Source of the DNA: Dehalococcoidia bacterium UBA1332
GTDB taxonomy: Bacteria > Chloroflexota > Dehalococcoidia > Lucifugimonadales > Lucifugimonadaceae
Direction: 5' to 3'
NCBI GenBank assembly: GCA_002306745.1
Contig: DBSW01000048.1
Coordinates: 1-15,886 of the forward strand
Length of the DNA: 15,886 nucleotides
Shown: positions 7,130 through 14,095 of the stretch, in pieces
Layout of the letters: every line of letters starts with the position of its first letter
Position numbering within the stretch: position 1 is the first letter of the stretch
Program-made: the position numbers and the translations under genes
The notes under the pieces: generated by a model
Told to the model about the DNA's origin: nothing
Database searches by the model: none
Seen by the model: the letters and a program-made list of their open reading frames with translations, nothing else

Positions 7130-8158
7130 TTGTTTGGTGTAGCAGTACTTGGAACGGGCAGGCTCGGTGGTAATTACATTGATATCGTGAATCGAACCTC
7201 TCGAGCGGATCTGAAAGTTGTTGCCGAAGCTCGAGATGAAGTTGCGGCGCCGTGGAAAATTAAATACCCGGATGTTGAATTTGTGAATGACTATCGAGTT
7301 GCACTAAAGCGTGATGATGTGCATGTAGTAATTGGTGCGCTTCCGCATTGGTTGCATTATCGGGCAGGACTCGATGCTGCAGAGGCAGGAAAGCATGTCT
7401 ATATGGAAAAACCTATGGCGCTTTCTGCTTTAGAGGGTATTGAACTGTTGAGCGCTGCTAAGGCGAACGGCGTGAAATTTATGACTGCACATACACAGAG
7501 ATATTATCCTGCAGTTCAAGCGATGAAGAAGATTGTTGACTCTAAACGACTTGGTGAAGTGGTTATGGCATATGACATGTGGCATAAGGTTTACCAGCCT
7601 TGGACGCGACCTCCATGGATGCTAGATGCTTCTAAAGGCGGTGGAATGGGGCAGATGGACGGCACTCATGAGATTGACCGCCTTATGTGGATCATCGGTG
7701 ATGATGTCGAGACGGTTAGCGCTAGAGTGGGTCAGATCACATACCCGAGGACTGAAAATCCAGAGATTGACTGTGATGATACTGCAATGTGTTTTCTAAG
7801 ATGGAAGTCAGGTAAGGTTGCCACAATAAGCCGAATGGCTTGGAGGGTGGGTGCTACCGAGTACGGGGCTAATTATTTTTTCACAGATGGCATGGCAAAA
7901 TTTCGTTTGAAGTACGGTCAGGGACCTGAACAGGAAACTGCTTTGTGGATTGCTGATTCCGAAGATGGAATATGGCGTAAAGAAGAAATAATAGAAAATG
8001 ACTCAATGTTCGAGGAGTTTAAAGACTTTATTGAAGCTCTCGAACGCGGAGACGGTGACACTCCGATACCTCAAGAGCACGGGCTTAATGTTCTCAAAGT
8101 GTTTGAGGCTACCGAGGAGTCGGCGCGAATCGGCCGGGAGGTGGAAGTTAACTGGTAA
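7130..8158 (+). CDS. Gfo/Idh/MocA-family NAD(P)-dependent oxidoreductase
   Basis: This 342-residue cytoplasmic dehydrogenase is of the glucose-fructose oxidoreductase / inositol 2-dehydrogenase / MocA type. The N-terminal Rossmann fold shows VLGTGRLGGNY (Gly8, Gly10, Gly13). EKP, with the catalytic lysine of the family, is at residues 93-95 (HVYMEKPMALS). The C-terminal alpha/beta domain holds SKGGGMGQMDGTHEIDRLMW, where Asp177, Gly178 and His180 match the conserved D-x-G-x-H or DxxxH active-site pattern; the spacing to Asp183 also fits. These enzymes oxidise or reduce sugar and cyclitol hydroxyls. The start is TTG with an AGGTGG ribosome-binding site. The gene follows the HAD gene by 144 bases, a gap holding the inverted repeat described separately, so it may have its own control. 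It converges on the histidine phosphatase with only 16 bases between stops. The substrate is unknown. Confidence 0.93.
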   Translation: MFGVAVLGTGRLGGNYIDIVNRTSRADLKVVAEARDEVAAPWKIKYPDVEFVNDYRVALKRDDVHVVIGALPHWLHYRAGLDAAEAGKHVYMEKPMALSALEGIELLSAAKANGVKFMTAHTQRYYPAVQAMKKIVDSKRLGEVVMAYDMWHKVYQPWTRPPWMLDASKGGGMGQMDGTHEIDRLMWIIGDDVETVSARVGQITYPRTENPEIDCDDTAMCFLRWKSGKVATISRMAWRVGATEYGANYFFTDGMAKFRLKYGQGPEQETALWIADSEDGIWRKEEIIENDSMFEEFKDFIEALERGDGDTPIPQEHGLNVLKVFEATEESARIGREVEVNW

Positions 8159-8174
8159 ATCTTTTGATTTGGAA

Positions 8175-8888
8175 TCAGACGCCAACTCCACCTTGAACAA
8201 TTTTGTCATCTCTGGTTACGTCACCTAAATGGTTTGTGTGGGATGAATCATTTATTGATCCTATGCTCCAGCCATGGCGTCCAAAACGGAAACGGCTGAT
8301 TGAGCAATTGAAGATATCGGTTCGCGCTGCTAGTCGATTGTCTATGCCTGTGATGTAATGGATCAATGCGCGCATAGTATCGCCGTGGCTTATGATCGCT
8401 ATTGTGTGTGTACCTGGTTTTTCGTACCAGTCTTTTTTGTAGATTATTTCGTCTTCTAGCCAGTTGGACGCACGACGCTCAACCCAACGCATAGTCTCCC
8501 CGTCAGCAGCTTTAAAGAATTTGCCTTTTTCTGCCATTAGTAGTCTTACTTCAACGGGCATCACATCTTTCGCCATTTTGCCACGCCATGCTGGAGTTTG
8601 TTTTTCTATGATTGCGTCAACTTTTTCGAACTCGACATCCGGTGTACCCATACCGCGCAACACCCCTTGAGTGGTCTGGACCGCTCTAAGCAATGATGAA
8701 GAGTAGATCATGTCGAAATCCACTCCTTCTGAAGCTAGTCTGGCACCCGCCGCTTCAGCTTGCTTATGCCCCCTCTCAGTCATGGGTGCGTCGAAGTTTT
8801 CCCCCGCAGCAATTCCAGGTGTTATGTTCGATTGTGACTCTCCGTGGCGTATGAAGTAGAAATCGAATTCAACGTTCTCATGAATCAC
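8175..8888 (-). CDS. Histidine phosphatase family protein (phosphoglycerate-mutase-like fold)
   Basis: This protein of about 237 residues belongs to the branch-1 histidine acid phosphatase superfamily (cofactor-dependent mutases, CobC, SixA, broad phosphatases). The phosphohistidine motif is FYFIRHGESQSN (His15 from the GTG start). The supporting Arg is in SSSLLRAVQTT, the likely acid is Glu95 in AIIEKQTPAW, and the second catalytic His is His168 in IISHGDTM. A C-terminal INDSSHTNHL segment resembles the phosphatase tail motif. The chosen start is GTG at 8888, because GGAG lies nine bases upstream. An in-frame TTG at 8903 overlaps that GGAG and would add five residues. It converges with the Gfo/Idh/MocA gene and diverges from the aldolase gene. 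Substrate is unknown; mutase activity is less likely than phosphatase. Confidence 0.9.
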   Translation of the reverse strand: MIHENVEFDFYFIRHGESQSNITPGIAAGENFDAPMTERGHKQAEAAGARLASEGVDFDMIYSSSLLRAVQTTQGVLRGMGTPDVEFEKVDAIIEKQTPAWRGKMAKDVMPVEVRLLMAEKGKFFKAADGETMRWVERRASNWLEDEIIYKKDWYEKPGTHTIAIISHGDTMRALIHYITGIDNRLAARTDIFNCSISRFRFGRHGWSIGSINDSSHTNHLGDVTRDDKIVQGGVGV

Positions 8889-8897
8889 TTTAGGACT

Positions 8898-8901
8898 CTC
8901 C
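8898..8901 (-). promoter_or_regulatory. Ribosome-binding site deciding the histidine phosphatase start
   Basis: On the minus strand GGAG is followed after nine bases by GTG at 8888. The upstream in-frame TTG at 8903 forms part of the same TTGGAG and has no ribosome-binding site of its own. Confidence 0.5.
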
Positions 8902-8943
8902 AATCTTGCTATCCGTGTTTTATGAATCGTTAGTTAAGAAGAA

Positions 8944-8976
8944 ACATACCAGTACTGTCTAGTTTAGAAGGTATGT
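8944..8976. promoter_or_regulatory. Inverted repeat between divergent genes, candidate operator
   Basis: ACATACC (8944-8950) and GGTATGT (8970-8976) are exact 7-base reverse complements with 19 bases between. They lie in the spacer between the histidine phosphatase (-) and the aldolase (+). A two-turn-spaced operator bound by a dimeric regulator is possible, but the arms are short. Confidence 0.3.
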
Positions 8977-9014
8977 ATAACGAATTCGATGATAGTTATT
9001 TACAGAAAACACCT

Positions 9015-9046
9015 TTGACTCTCTTCGGGTAGTATTACCCTATCTA
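9015..9046 (+). promoter_or_regulatory. Possible promoter with embedded dyad ahead of the aldolase gene
   Basis: TTGACT (9015-9020) is a good -35 match. The best -10 candidate, TATCTA (9041-9046), is weak and spaced 20 bases, longer than usual. Between them GGGTA (9027-9031) and TACCC (9036-9040) form a dyad with a four-base centre, which could be an operator. A transcript from here would start close to or beyond the ATG at 9049, which fits better with translation from 9103. Confidence 0.3.
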
Positions 9047-9093
9047 AAATGAAACCGGCTATCTGGCCGATTCAAGATTATGAAGTGATTCTT

Positions 9094-9100
9094 GAGGAAG
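9094..9100 (+). promoter_or_regulatory. Ribosome-binding site supporting the aldolase start at 9103
   Basis: GAGGAAG sits just before the ATG at 9103 (spacer about five bases from GAGG). The earlier in-frame ATG at 9049 has no comparable purine-rich sequence. Confidence 0.5.
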
Positions 9101-9102
9101 AC

Positions 9103-9918
9103 ATGAAACCAGCTGACTTGAAAGTTGCACTTAAAGCAAAAAAGCCCGTATTTGGATTTATGATCTCAGCAACTGCGAGTATGCGTTGGGGTAGAGTATT
9201 CGCCGGCAGTACTCTCGATTATGTCGTGATAGATGCGGAGCATGGTTCTAGAGATCGTCAAATGATTGCTGACACTGTAGACCAAATGAAGTCTTTAGAT
9301 ATCACTGCCATAGTTCGAACACCAAACACAGAAGAAGTTTGGGTTGCGATGGCCTTGGACGCAGGCGCTGACGGTGTTTTAGTTCCATATTGTGAAACAG
9401 TTGATGAAGTGCGCCATACTTGTATGAAACTCCGAACACACCCTCTAAAAGGCGAGTACTACGAGAAAGTAGTCGAAACCGGCGAGTACCCGAGTGATAA
9501 GTCAAAGACTTATCTAGAGAATCGACACAAAGATCACATATTTATTATGGGTGTCGAAAGTAAGCCGGCCGCAGACCGTGTTTCGGAGTTGATTGGATGC
9601 GCTTCAATCGATGCAGTGTTTATCGGACCGAACGATATGACCACTTCTTTAGGTATACCAGATGAGGTTGAGAATCCAATTTATCTGGACACACTCAGCC
9701 ATGTGATCAAAACTGCCGATGACAATGGCATACCCACTATGATTCACCAGCAGACGATTTCAACCTCAAAGACGGCTATTGAACTTGGAGCACGTTTTAT
9801 TCTTCATTCATCTGACGCTGGAATTCTGCTACGTGGAATTCAAGATGAATTTGCGGTATTGCGAGATTTTGCTGGTGGAGCAGAAGTAGCGGCTGAAGAT
9901 ACATTGGATGTCGTTTAG
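9103..9918 (+). CDS. HpcH/HpaI-family class II aldolase / citrate-lyase-beta-like protein
   Basis: These metal-dependent aldolases cleave 2-keto-3-deoxy or related acids to pyruvate and an aldehyde. Numbering from the longer ATG at 9049, the catalytic His is His65 in VVIDAEHGSRD, Arg90 is in IVRTP, and the metal ligands are Glu170 (MGVES) and Asp196 (FIGPNDM). GADGVLVPY, the next barrel-strand motif, is also present. I place the start at 9103, giving 271 residues, because GAGGAAG precedes it and MKPADLKVALKAKKPVFGFMI matches the usual family N terminus. The ATG at 9049 would add 18 residues. The short insertion with GEYYEKVVETGEYP replaces the loop that in relatives binds substrate. It is the natural next step after a sugar-acid dehydratase, which is encoded about 3 kb upstream. 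The exact substrate is unassigned. Confidence 0.92.
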   Translation: MKPADLKVALKAKKPVFGFMISATASMRWGRVFAGSTLDYVVIDAEHGSRDRQMIADTVDQMKSLDITAIVRTPNTEEVWVAMALDAGADGVLVPYCETVDEVRHTCMKLRTHPLKGEYYEKVVETGEYPSDKSKTYLENRHKDHIFIMGVESKPAADRVSELIGCASIDAVFIGPNDMTTSLGIPDEVENPIYLDTLSHVIKTADDNGIPTMIHQQTISTSKTAIELGARFILHSSDAGILLRGIQDEFAVLRDFAGGAEVAAEDTLDVV

Positions 9919-9964
9919 GATAGATCTAGATTCGATCAGAGCGAATGGATACTTTTAAATTAGA

Positions 9965-10696
9965 TTATCCGAGTACGAATTTTTGGAAAGACTCTGCGTA
10001 TTTTGCATCTATTTTCTTACCTAGTTCAGCCCGTCGTTTTTTCATCCAACTGCCAGCTTCATCTGGATTTGATACTTGGCTAACATGTTTTTTTAGAGCT
10101 TTAATGGATGTTTCGACATCGTCTTCGGTGAGCGGGTTCCAGAAGTTTGCGTTATCGCCAAAACTCATTACCCAGACCTCTCGTACTTTGTGAGGTTCCA
10201 GACCTTCGTTGTGAAATAGTTCAGGAAATGTCAGATGGTCCCGTGCACTGGGGAACACTGCAGATAAGGCAGCTTCGCCCGCCGCAAAATGGTCGGGATG
10301 CCCTATGTACCCCGAACTTAGAAGATCGCGATTTGGATTTGTCGTGATGAGGACTTCTGGTCGATACTTTCTGATTTCACGAGCAATATCCCTCCTAACT
10401 TCGAGGTTTGGCTCAAGGTATCCATCAGGGTACCCGAGAAACTCGACAGCTTTCAGGCCGAGTGTCTTTCCGGCTTCTATTTGTTCTTCCGCTCGAACTT
10501 TGGCCAGATCCTCAGGGCTGACGTTACGGTCTTCAGTTCCTTTAGAACCATCTGTGCATAGAACGTAAACTACTTCCCAGCCAAGCCGGGACCATTTTGC
10601 CACGCTGCCAGAACATCCATATTCGGCGTCATCAGGGTGAGCCGTCACCACCATTGCTCGTTTGCATTCGTTGTCTGAACGGTCGTCAACTTCCAT
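9965..10696 (-). CDS. PIG-L / LmbE-family zinc-dependent N-deacetylase
   Basis: This 243-residue cytoplasmic protein is of the GlcNAc-PI de-N-acetylase-like family (LmbE, MshB, BshB). Members remove acetyl groups from N-acetylglucosaminyl conjugates or related amides. The first zinc motif is MVVTAHPDDAEYGCSGS, with His, Asp and the catalytic Asp in HPDD. The second zinc histidine is in SGYIGHPDHFAAG. DGSKG, an early loop signature, and LGYPDGYLEPN are typical too. The ATG at 10696 is preceded by AGGAG eleven bases upstream. A 102-base gap separates it from the alpha/beta hydrolase upstream on the same strand, so co-transcription is possible. It converges with the aldolase gene, 46 bases between stops. 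Mycothiol or bacillithiol synthesis cannot be claimed, because no partner gene is here and the family is broad. Confidence 0.93.
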   Translation of the reverse strand: MEVDDRSDNECKRAMVVTAHPDDAEYGCSGSVAKWSRLGWEVVYVLCTDGSKGTEDRNVSPEDLAKVRAEEQIEAGKTLGLKAVEFLGYPDGYLEPNLEVRRDIAREIRKYRPEVLITTNPNRDLLSSGYIGHPDHFAAGEAALSAVFPSARDHLTFPELFHNEGLEPHKVREVWVMSFGDNANFWNPLTEDDVETSIKALKKHVSQVSNPDEAGSWMKKRRAELGKKIDAKYAESFQKFVLG

Positions 10697-10798
10697 TGAT
10701 TTACTTGCTCCTGTAAATGTGAGTGAACCGCTCTAGATTAGATTCATCGGAGTGAAAATTTTACCATCCGGTGTTGCCAGGTTAGCTATATAAAGCAT

Positions 10799-11533
10799 TT
10801 ATTTAAGATGCTTAATTACGAAATCTGTGACCTTTTCGACGGCTAGTTTTGATGAAAAAAAGGTGTTGTTGTGATCGGTGTTTGGAATCCCAAAGAATTC
10901 ATAGCTTTGATGTTTTGCAGATGATTTGGCATTCGCAAAATGCTCATCTTCTTCTCCGCAGAAAAATAAAGTTGGTGCAATGTGGTTTTTCAATCTATTT
11001 TCTGCTCCCTTCCACCAAAGTAGTGCTTCGTGTGATGCAGCAAGAGCAAGAGGGTCATTGCCTGGGCGTTCGCCATCCGGCTTTTCAATGGATTTTGCTC
11101 TTCCGGACCGTAACACTCGAATGTGTCTTTTAAATCGTCGGGAATTTACGTTTGCTGGCAGTAAATGCATACCGCCTATTGTTAGTAACTGAAGGCGTTC
11201 TGGTGTTGAAGCTGCGAGTTCTAGCCCGGTACGTCCGCCCATAGAAAAACCTATGTAACCATATTTATTAGCACCGTAGTGATCTGCAAGTGCGGTCACT
11301 ACTGCTGCACGTTTTTCAACCGTATGATCTTTAGGGTTGTGAGATCGGCTCGATAGACCGTGACCGATCGCATCAAAGATCATTACGGTTGCGTATGGTT
11401 CAAGTGAACTTATCCAGCCACCACGGTTCCAGTCTCGGCCCCATGAACCGAATCCATGATGGAGAATCAGTAATGGTCCGGAACCCGACGTTTCGTAATT
11501 AACTTCGAGAGATTCTAGCTTTAGTATTGGCAT
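10799..11533 (-). CDS. Alpha/beta-fold hydrolase
   Basis: This 244-residue soluble hydrolase has a complete catalytic triad: nucleophile Ser97 in the elbow YIGFSMGGR, acid Asp196 in FFCGEEDEHF, and His221 in PNTDHNNTFF. The oxyanion-hole loop is LILHHGFGS, and FDAIGHGLSS is the usual strand-4 motif. Only a short lid region lies between residues 125 and 185, so this is a compact esterase, lactonase or C-C hydrolase type. There is no signal peptide. The ATG start sits 90-105 bases from purE, transcribed the other way. Downstream on the same strand is the PIG-L deacetylase. Substrate is unknown; ester or lactone hydrolysis is the general expectation. Confidence 0.92.
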   Translation of the reverse strand: MPILKLESLEVNYETSGSGPLLILHHGFGSWGRDWNRGGWISSLEPYATVMIFDAIGHGLSSRSHNPKDHTVEKRAAVVTALADHYGANKYGYIGFSMGGRTGLELAASTPERLQLLTIGGMHLLPANVNSRRFKRHIRVLRSGRAKSIEKPDGERPGNDPLALAASHEALLWWKGAENRLKNHIAPTLFFCGEEDEHFANAKSSAKHQSYEFFGIPNTDHNNTFFSSKLAVEKVTDFVIKHLK

Positions 11534-11557
11534 TACACGATTCTAATTGGAACTACA

Positions 11558-11576
11558 GCCCCGAAAAGTTAGGGGC
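11558..11576. other. Short GC hairpin in the purE / hydrolase divergent spacer
   Basis: GCCCC (11558-11562) and GGGGC (11572-11576) pair around a nine-base loop. It stands out in AT-rich sequence between two divergent genes. It could be an operator half-site pair or the leader hairpin of either transcript. No known purine riboswitch core could be recognised around it. Confidence 0.25.
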
Positions 11577-11625
11577 GAATGTAACATCTAAGCCTCGTAG
11601 TATTTGTAAACATAACTCACATTTT

Positions 11626-11629
11626 GGAG
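11626..11629 (+). promoter_or_regulatory. Ribosome-binding site deciding the purE start
   Basis: GGAG lies nine bases before the ATG at 11639. The in-frame TTG at 11624 overlaps this site (TTGGAG), so it is more likely part of the signal than a start. Confidence 0.6.
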
Positions 11630-11638
11630 CGTCAGACA

Positions 11639-12139
11639 ATGGCACAACCGCTTGTTTCGGTGATTATGGGTAGCACATCTGATCTGTCAACCATGCAGCA
11701 TACTGCGGATATGCTTGACGAGTTGGGTGTTCCGCATGAAATTCGAGTTGTGTCAGCACACCGGACTCCCGATCTAATGTTTAAATTCGCAGAAGAGGCG
11801 AAAGATCGCGGTATTAAAGTAATTGTAGCTAGCGCTGGTGGTGCTGCACATTTACCAGGTATGACGGCTGCCAAGACAGTTTTGCCGGTGATTGGGGTTC
11901 CTGGGGTTGGTCCTCATCTCGATGGTTTGGATTCATTAATGTCTATTGTTCAGATGCCCCGTGGTTATCCGGTTGGTACGGTAGCAATTGGAGAATGGGG
12001 TGCAGTGAATGCTGGAATTCTTGCTGCTCAGATCATTGGTTTAATTGATTCCTCTGTTCAAGAAAATATAGAGAATAGGCGCGGTCGGATTACTGCAGAA
12101 ATAGAAGAAACTACATACGTAAAACCTGAAGTCGATTAG
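11639..12139 (+). CDS. purE: N5-carboxyaminoimidazole ribonucleotide mutase, class I PurE
   Basis: PurE converts N5-CAIR to CAIR in de novo purine synthesis. The protein has 166 residues from the ATG at 11639, the usual length. It shows the flavodoxin-like PurE fold: VIMGSTSDLSTM (phosphate loop), VVSAHRTPD with the catalytic His41, and ASAGGAAHLPGMTAA. These are followed by PVIGVPGVGPHLDGLDSLMSIVQMPRGYPVGTVAIG, split here as family blocks GVPGV and QMPRGYPVGTV. The block pattern is that of class I enzymes, which work with PurK, and purK follows after three bases. About twenty C-terminal residues past AAQIIGLID are charged and less conserved. The gene opens a two-gene operon transcribed away from the alpha/beta hydrolase. 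Confidence 0.97.
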   Translation: MAQPLVSVIMGSTSDLSTMQHTADMLDELGVPHEIRVVSAHRTPDLMFKFAEEAKDRGIKVIVASAGGAAHLPGMTAAKTVLPVIGVPGVGPHLDGLDSLMSIVQMPRGYPVGTVAIGEWGAVNAGILAAQIIGLIDSSVQENIENRRGRITAEIEETTYVKPEVD

Positions 12140-12142
12140 CGT

Positions 12143-13309
12143 ATGAAATCGAACTCAACTCTGAAACCAGGTTCGACTATAGGTATTATCGGTGGTGGCC
12201 AATTGGGGCGTATGCTGGCTATCGCTGCGCGTCAGATGGGCTATAAGACAGTTGTGCTTGATCCAGATGTAAATTGTCCCGCAGGCCAAGTTGTAGATAA
12301 GCAGATTGTTGAACCTTATGGTAGTCGTAACGCGTCGCTTGAATTGGCTCGTTTAAGCGATGTGATCACATATGAATTTGAGAATGTTGACGCTGACTCT
12401 GTCGCATATGCATCAGAAATCGTTAACGTTTACCCGTCACCTGATGTTCTTAGAACCACTCAGCATAGGTTGCGCGAGAAAAATGTACTTTTAAAAGCTG
12501 GTATTTCTGTTGCTCAATTTCGTGAGGTCCGCTCAATACAAGAACTTTATGCAGCTGGAAAAGATTTAAGTTATCCGATGGTTCTTAAAACAGCGACTGA
12601 GGGATATGACGGAAAAGGCCAGTTGATTATCAGTAATGCTGAAGAAATTGGTCAATCTTATGAATCTTTGAGTTCGCGTGGCACCGATTTGATTGTTGAA
12701 AAATTTATTCCATTTAAGATGGAGATTTCGGCTATTTGTGCTCGAACTTCCGACGGACAGACCACGACCTTTCCGCCCTCTGAGAATATTCATAGAAATC
12801 ACATTCTAGATATGTCCATCGTCCCACCTCGGTTACCAAAAAGCCTTACAGATAAGGCCAGATTGTTGGCGGAGAATGTTGCAGTCAAACTGGACGTTGT
12901 CGGTTTAATAGCCGTGGAGATGTTCGTTACAGAGGAAGATGAATTATTGGTGAACGAATTGGCACCCCGTCCACATAATTCGGGACATTATTCCATGGGT
13001 GGATGTGATATTTCTCAGTTTGAACAACTAGCTAGAGTTATGGTTGGATTACCTATATCAAACCCAACACTTTTGTGTCCGACTGTTATGGTGAATTTAT
13101 TGGGTGAAATCTGGGAGGATACTGATGGTGAGCCTGACTGGGCAGGGGCACTGTCATTTCCTGGTGTGAACTTGCATCTTTATGGTAAAGCCGAGCCTCG
13201 AACAGGGCGTAAGATGGGGCATATAAATGTAGTAGCAGATACGATTGAAGATGCTATTTACATTGCAAATGAGTCTCGTGCGAGAGCGTGGCGTCGCTCC
13301 ACACCATAA
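12143..13309 (+). CDS. purK: N5-carboxyaminoimidazole ribonucleotide synthase PurK
   Basis: PurK uses ATP and bicarbonate to carboxylate AIR to N5-CAIR, the substrate of PurE. The 388 residues have ATP-grasp architecture. The N-terminal domain has TIGIIGGGQLGRMLAIAA and a DPDVNCPAGQVVD segment. The ATP-binding central domain has YPMVLKTATEGYDGKGQ and IVEKFIPFKMEIS. The metal- and substrate-binding stretch is LLVNELAPRPHNSGHYS, followed by SQFEQLARVM. TYEFENVD, typical of PurK, is also present. The length is normal and no residue of the core motifs appears lost. It begins three bases after the purE stop, so the two are coupled. It ends at a symmetric hairpin facing the ABC genes. Confidence 0.97.
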   Translation: MKSNSTLKPGSTIGIIGGGQLGRMLAIAARQMGYKTVVLDPDVNCPAGQVVDKQIVEPYGSRNASLELARLSDVITYEFENVDADSVAYASEIVNVYPSPDVLRTTQHRLREKNVLLKAGISVAQFREVRSIQELYAAGKDLSYPMVLKTATEGYDGKGQLIISNAEEIGQSYESLSSRGTDLIVEKFIPFKMEISAICARTSDGQTTTFPPSENIHRNHILDMSIVPPRLPKSLTDKARLLAENVAVKLDVVGLIAVEMFVTEEDELLVNELAPRPHNSGHYSMGGCDISQFEQLARVMVGLPISNPTLLCPTVMVNLLGEIWEDTDGEPDWAGALSFPGVNLHLYGKAEPRTGRKMGHINVVADTIEDAIYIANESRARAWRRSTP

Positions 13310-13328
13310 AAGCTATCTTTTAGCTTTT
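13308..13328. terminator. Symmetric hairpin overlapping two converging stop codons
   Basis: AAAAGCTA (13308-13315) and TAGCTTTT (13321-13328) are exact complements with a five-base loop, TCTTT. The left arm contains most of the purK TAA and the TAG of the minus-strand ABC ATPase. The A and T tracts at the arm ends give each strand a U-rich tail, so it could end transcripts from both sides. The stem has few GC pairs, so its strength is uncertain. Confidence 0.45.
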
Positions 13329-14095
13329 GGTTTACGGAAATGGGCATGGACATCAACGTTCTCACCGACCTCTGATAATTCTATCTGGCCGTTGTGAACT
13401 GTGTAAATCTTGTCTGCCATGTCAAGAAGTGTTCGGTCGTGAGTTGTTGCAACGATAGACATACCTTCGTCTGTGACCATATTTTTAAACAGACTGAAAA
13501 TTTCTGAGGCGTTAACTGAGTCTAGTTCACCGGTCGGTTCGTCAGCTAGGATAACGTCTGGTCGCATTGCGACTGCACGCGCTATAGAGATTCTTTGTTG
13601 TTCGCCACCTGATAATTCATATGGCCTGTGTTTTGCTCTACGGCTTAATCCTACGATGTCTAATACTTCGTTTGTTCTTTTTGATCGTTGTGATGTTCCG
13701 AGCCCTGCGATACGCATTGGCAGTTCAACGTTTTCATATGCAGAGAGAAGCGGTAAAAGAGCGAACGATTGGAATACGACACCAATTCTATGTCGTCGTA
13801 GTTCAGTGAACTGCTTTTCGTTGAACTTTGCCATATCTTCACCTTCGAAAAGTACACGTCCTGATGTTGGATGATCGAGACCTGCGAGCATATTCAAAAG
13901 AGTGGTTTTGCCGGAACCTGAACGTCCAACTAGCGTTATAAATTCTCCTTGACTTATTTCGAGGTTAACAGACTGAATTGCTTGAACGATTTCACCTGAA
14001 AGTTTATATTCACGCGTTATATTTATGGCTTGGATTATTGGCTTTCTCGTGCCAAATGTATTTTCGGCAGAGAGTTGACTAGTCGCCTGGTTCAA
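13313..14095 (-). CDS. ABC transporter ATP-binding protein, LolD/MacB type (second ATPase)
   Basis: This 260-residue nucleotide-binding subunit serves an FtsX-type permease. Walker A is GRSGSGKT at 57-64, the Q-loop is VVFQS, the signature is LSGGEQQR at 161-168, Walker B is VILADEPTGELD with Asp185 and Glu186, and the switch His219 is in TTHD. All catalytic residues are intact. The GELD in the D-loop and the SGRVLFEGEDM loop are typical of the LolD/MacB/FtsE group. The start is TTG, which lies 17 bases inside the end of the preceding ATPase gene, with AAGG six to seven bases upstream; coupling is likely. No ATG is available in frame nearby. The basic C-terminal tail ends KPKAKR. With the other ATPase it probably forms a heterodimer on the permease encoded just upstream. 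Confidence 0.95.
   Translation of the reverse strand: MNQATSQLSAENTFGTRKPIIQAINITREYKLSGEIVQAIQSVNLEISQGEFITLVGRSGSGKTTLLNMLAGLDHPTSGRVLFEGEDMAKFNEKQFTELRRHRIGVVFQSFALLPLLSAYENVELPMRIAGLGTSQRSKRTNEVLDIVGLSRRAKHRPYELSGGEQQRISIARAVAMRPDVILADEPTGELDSVNASEIFSLFKNMVTDEGMSIVATTHDRTLLDMADKIYTVHNGQIELSEVGENVDVHAHFRKPKAKR

Noticed and set aside
9930..9946. ATTCG/CGAAT stem between the aldolase and PIG-L stops as a terminator
   Set aside because: Only five pairs with a seven-base loop and no adjacent T tract; too weak to list.
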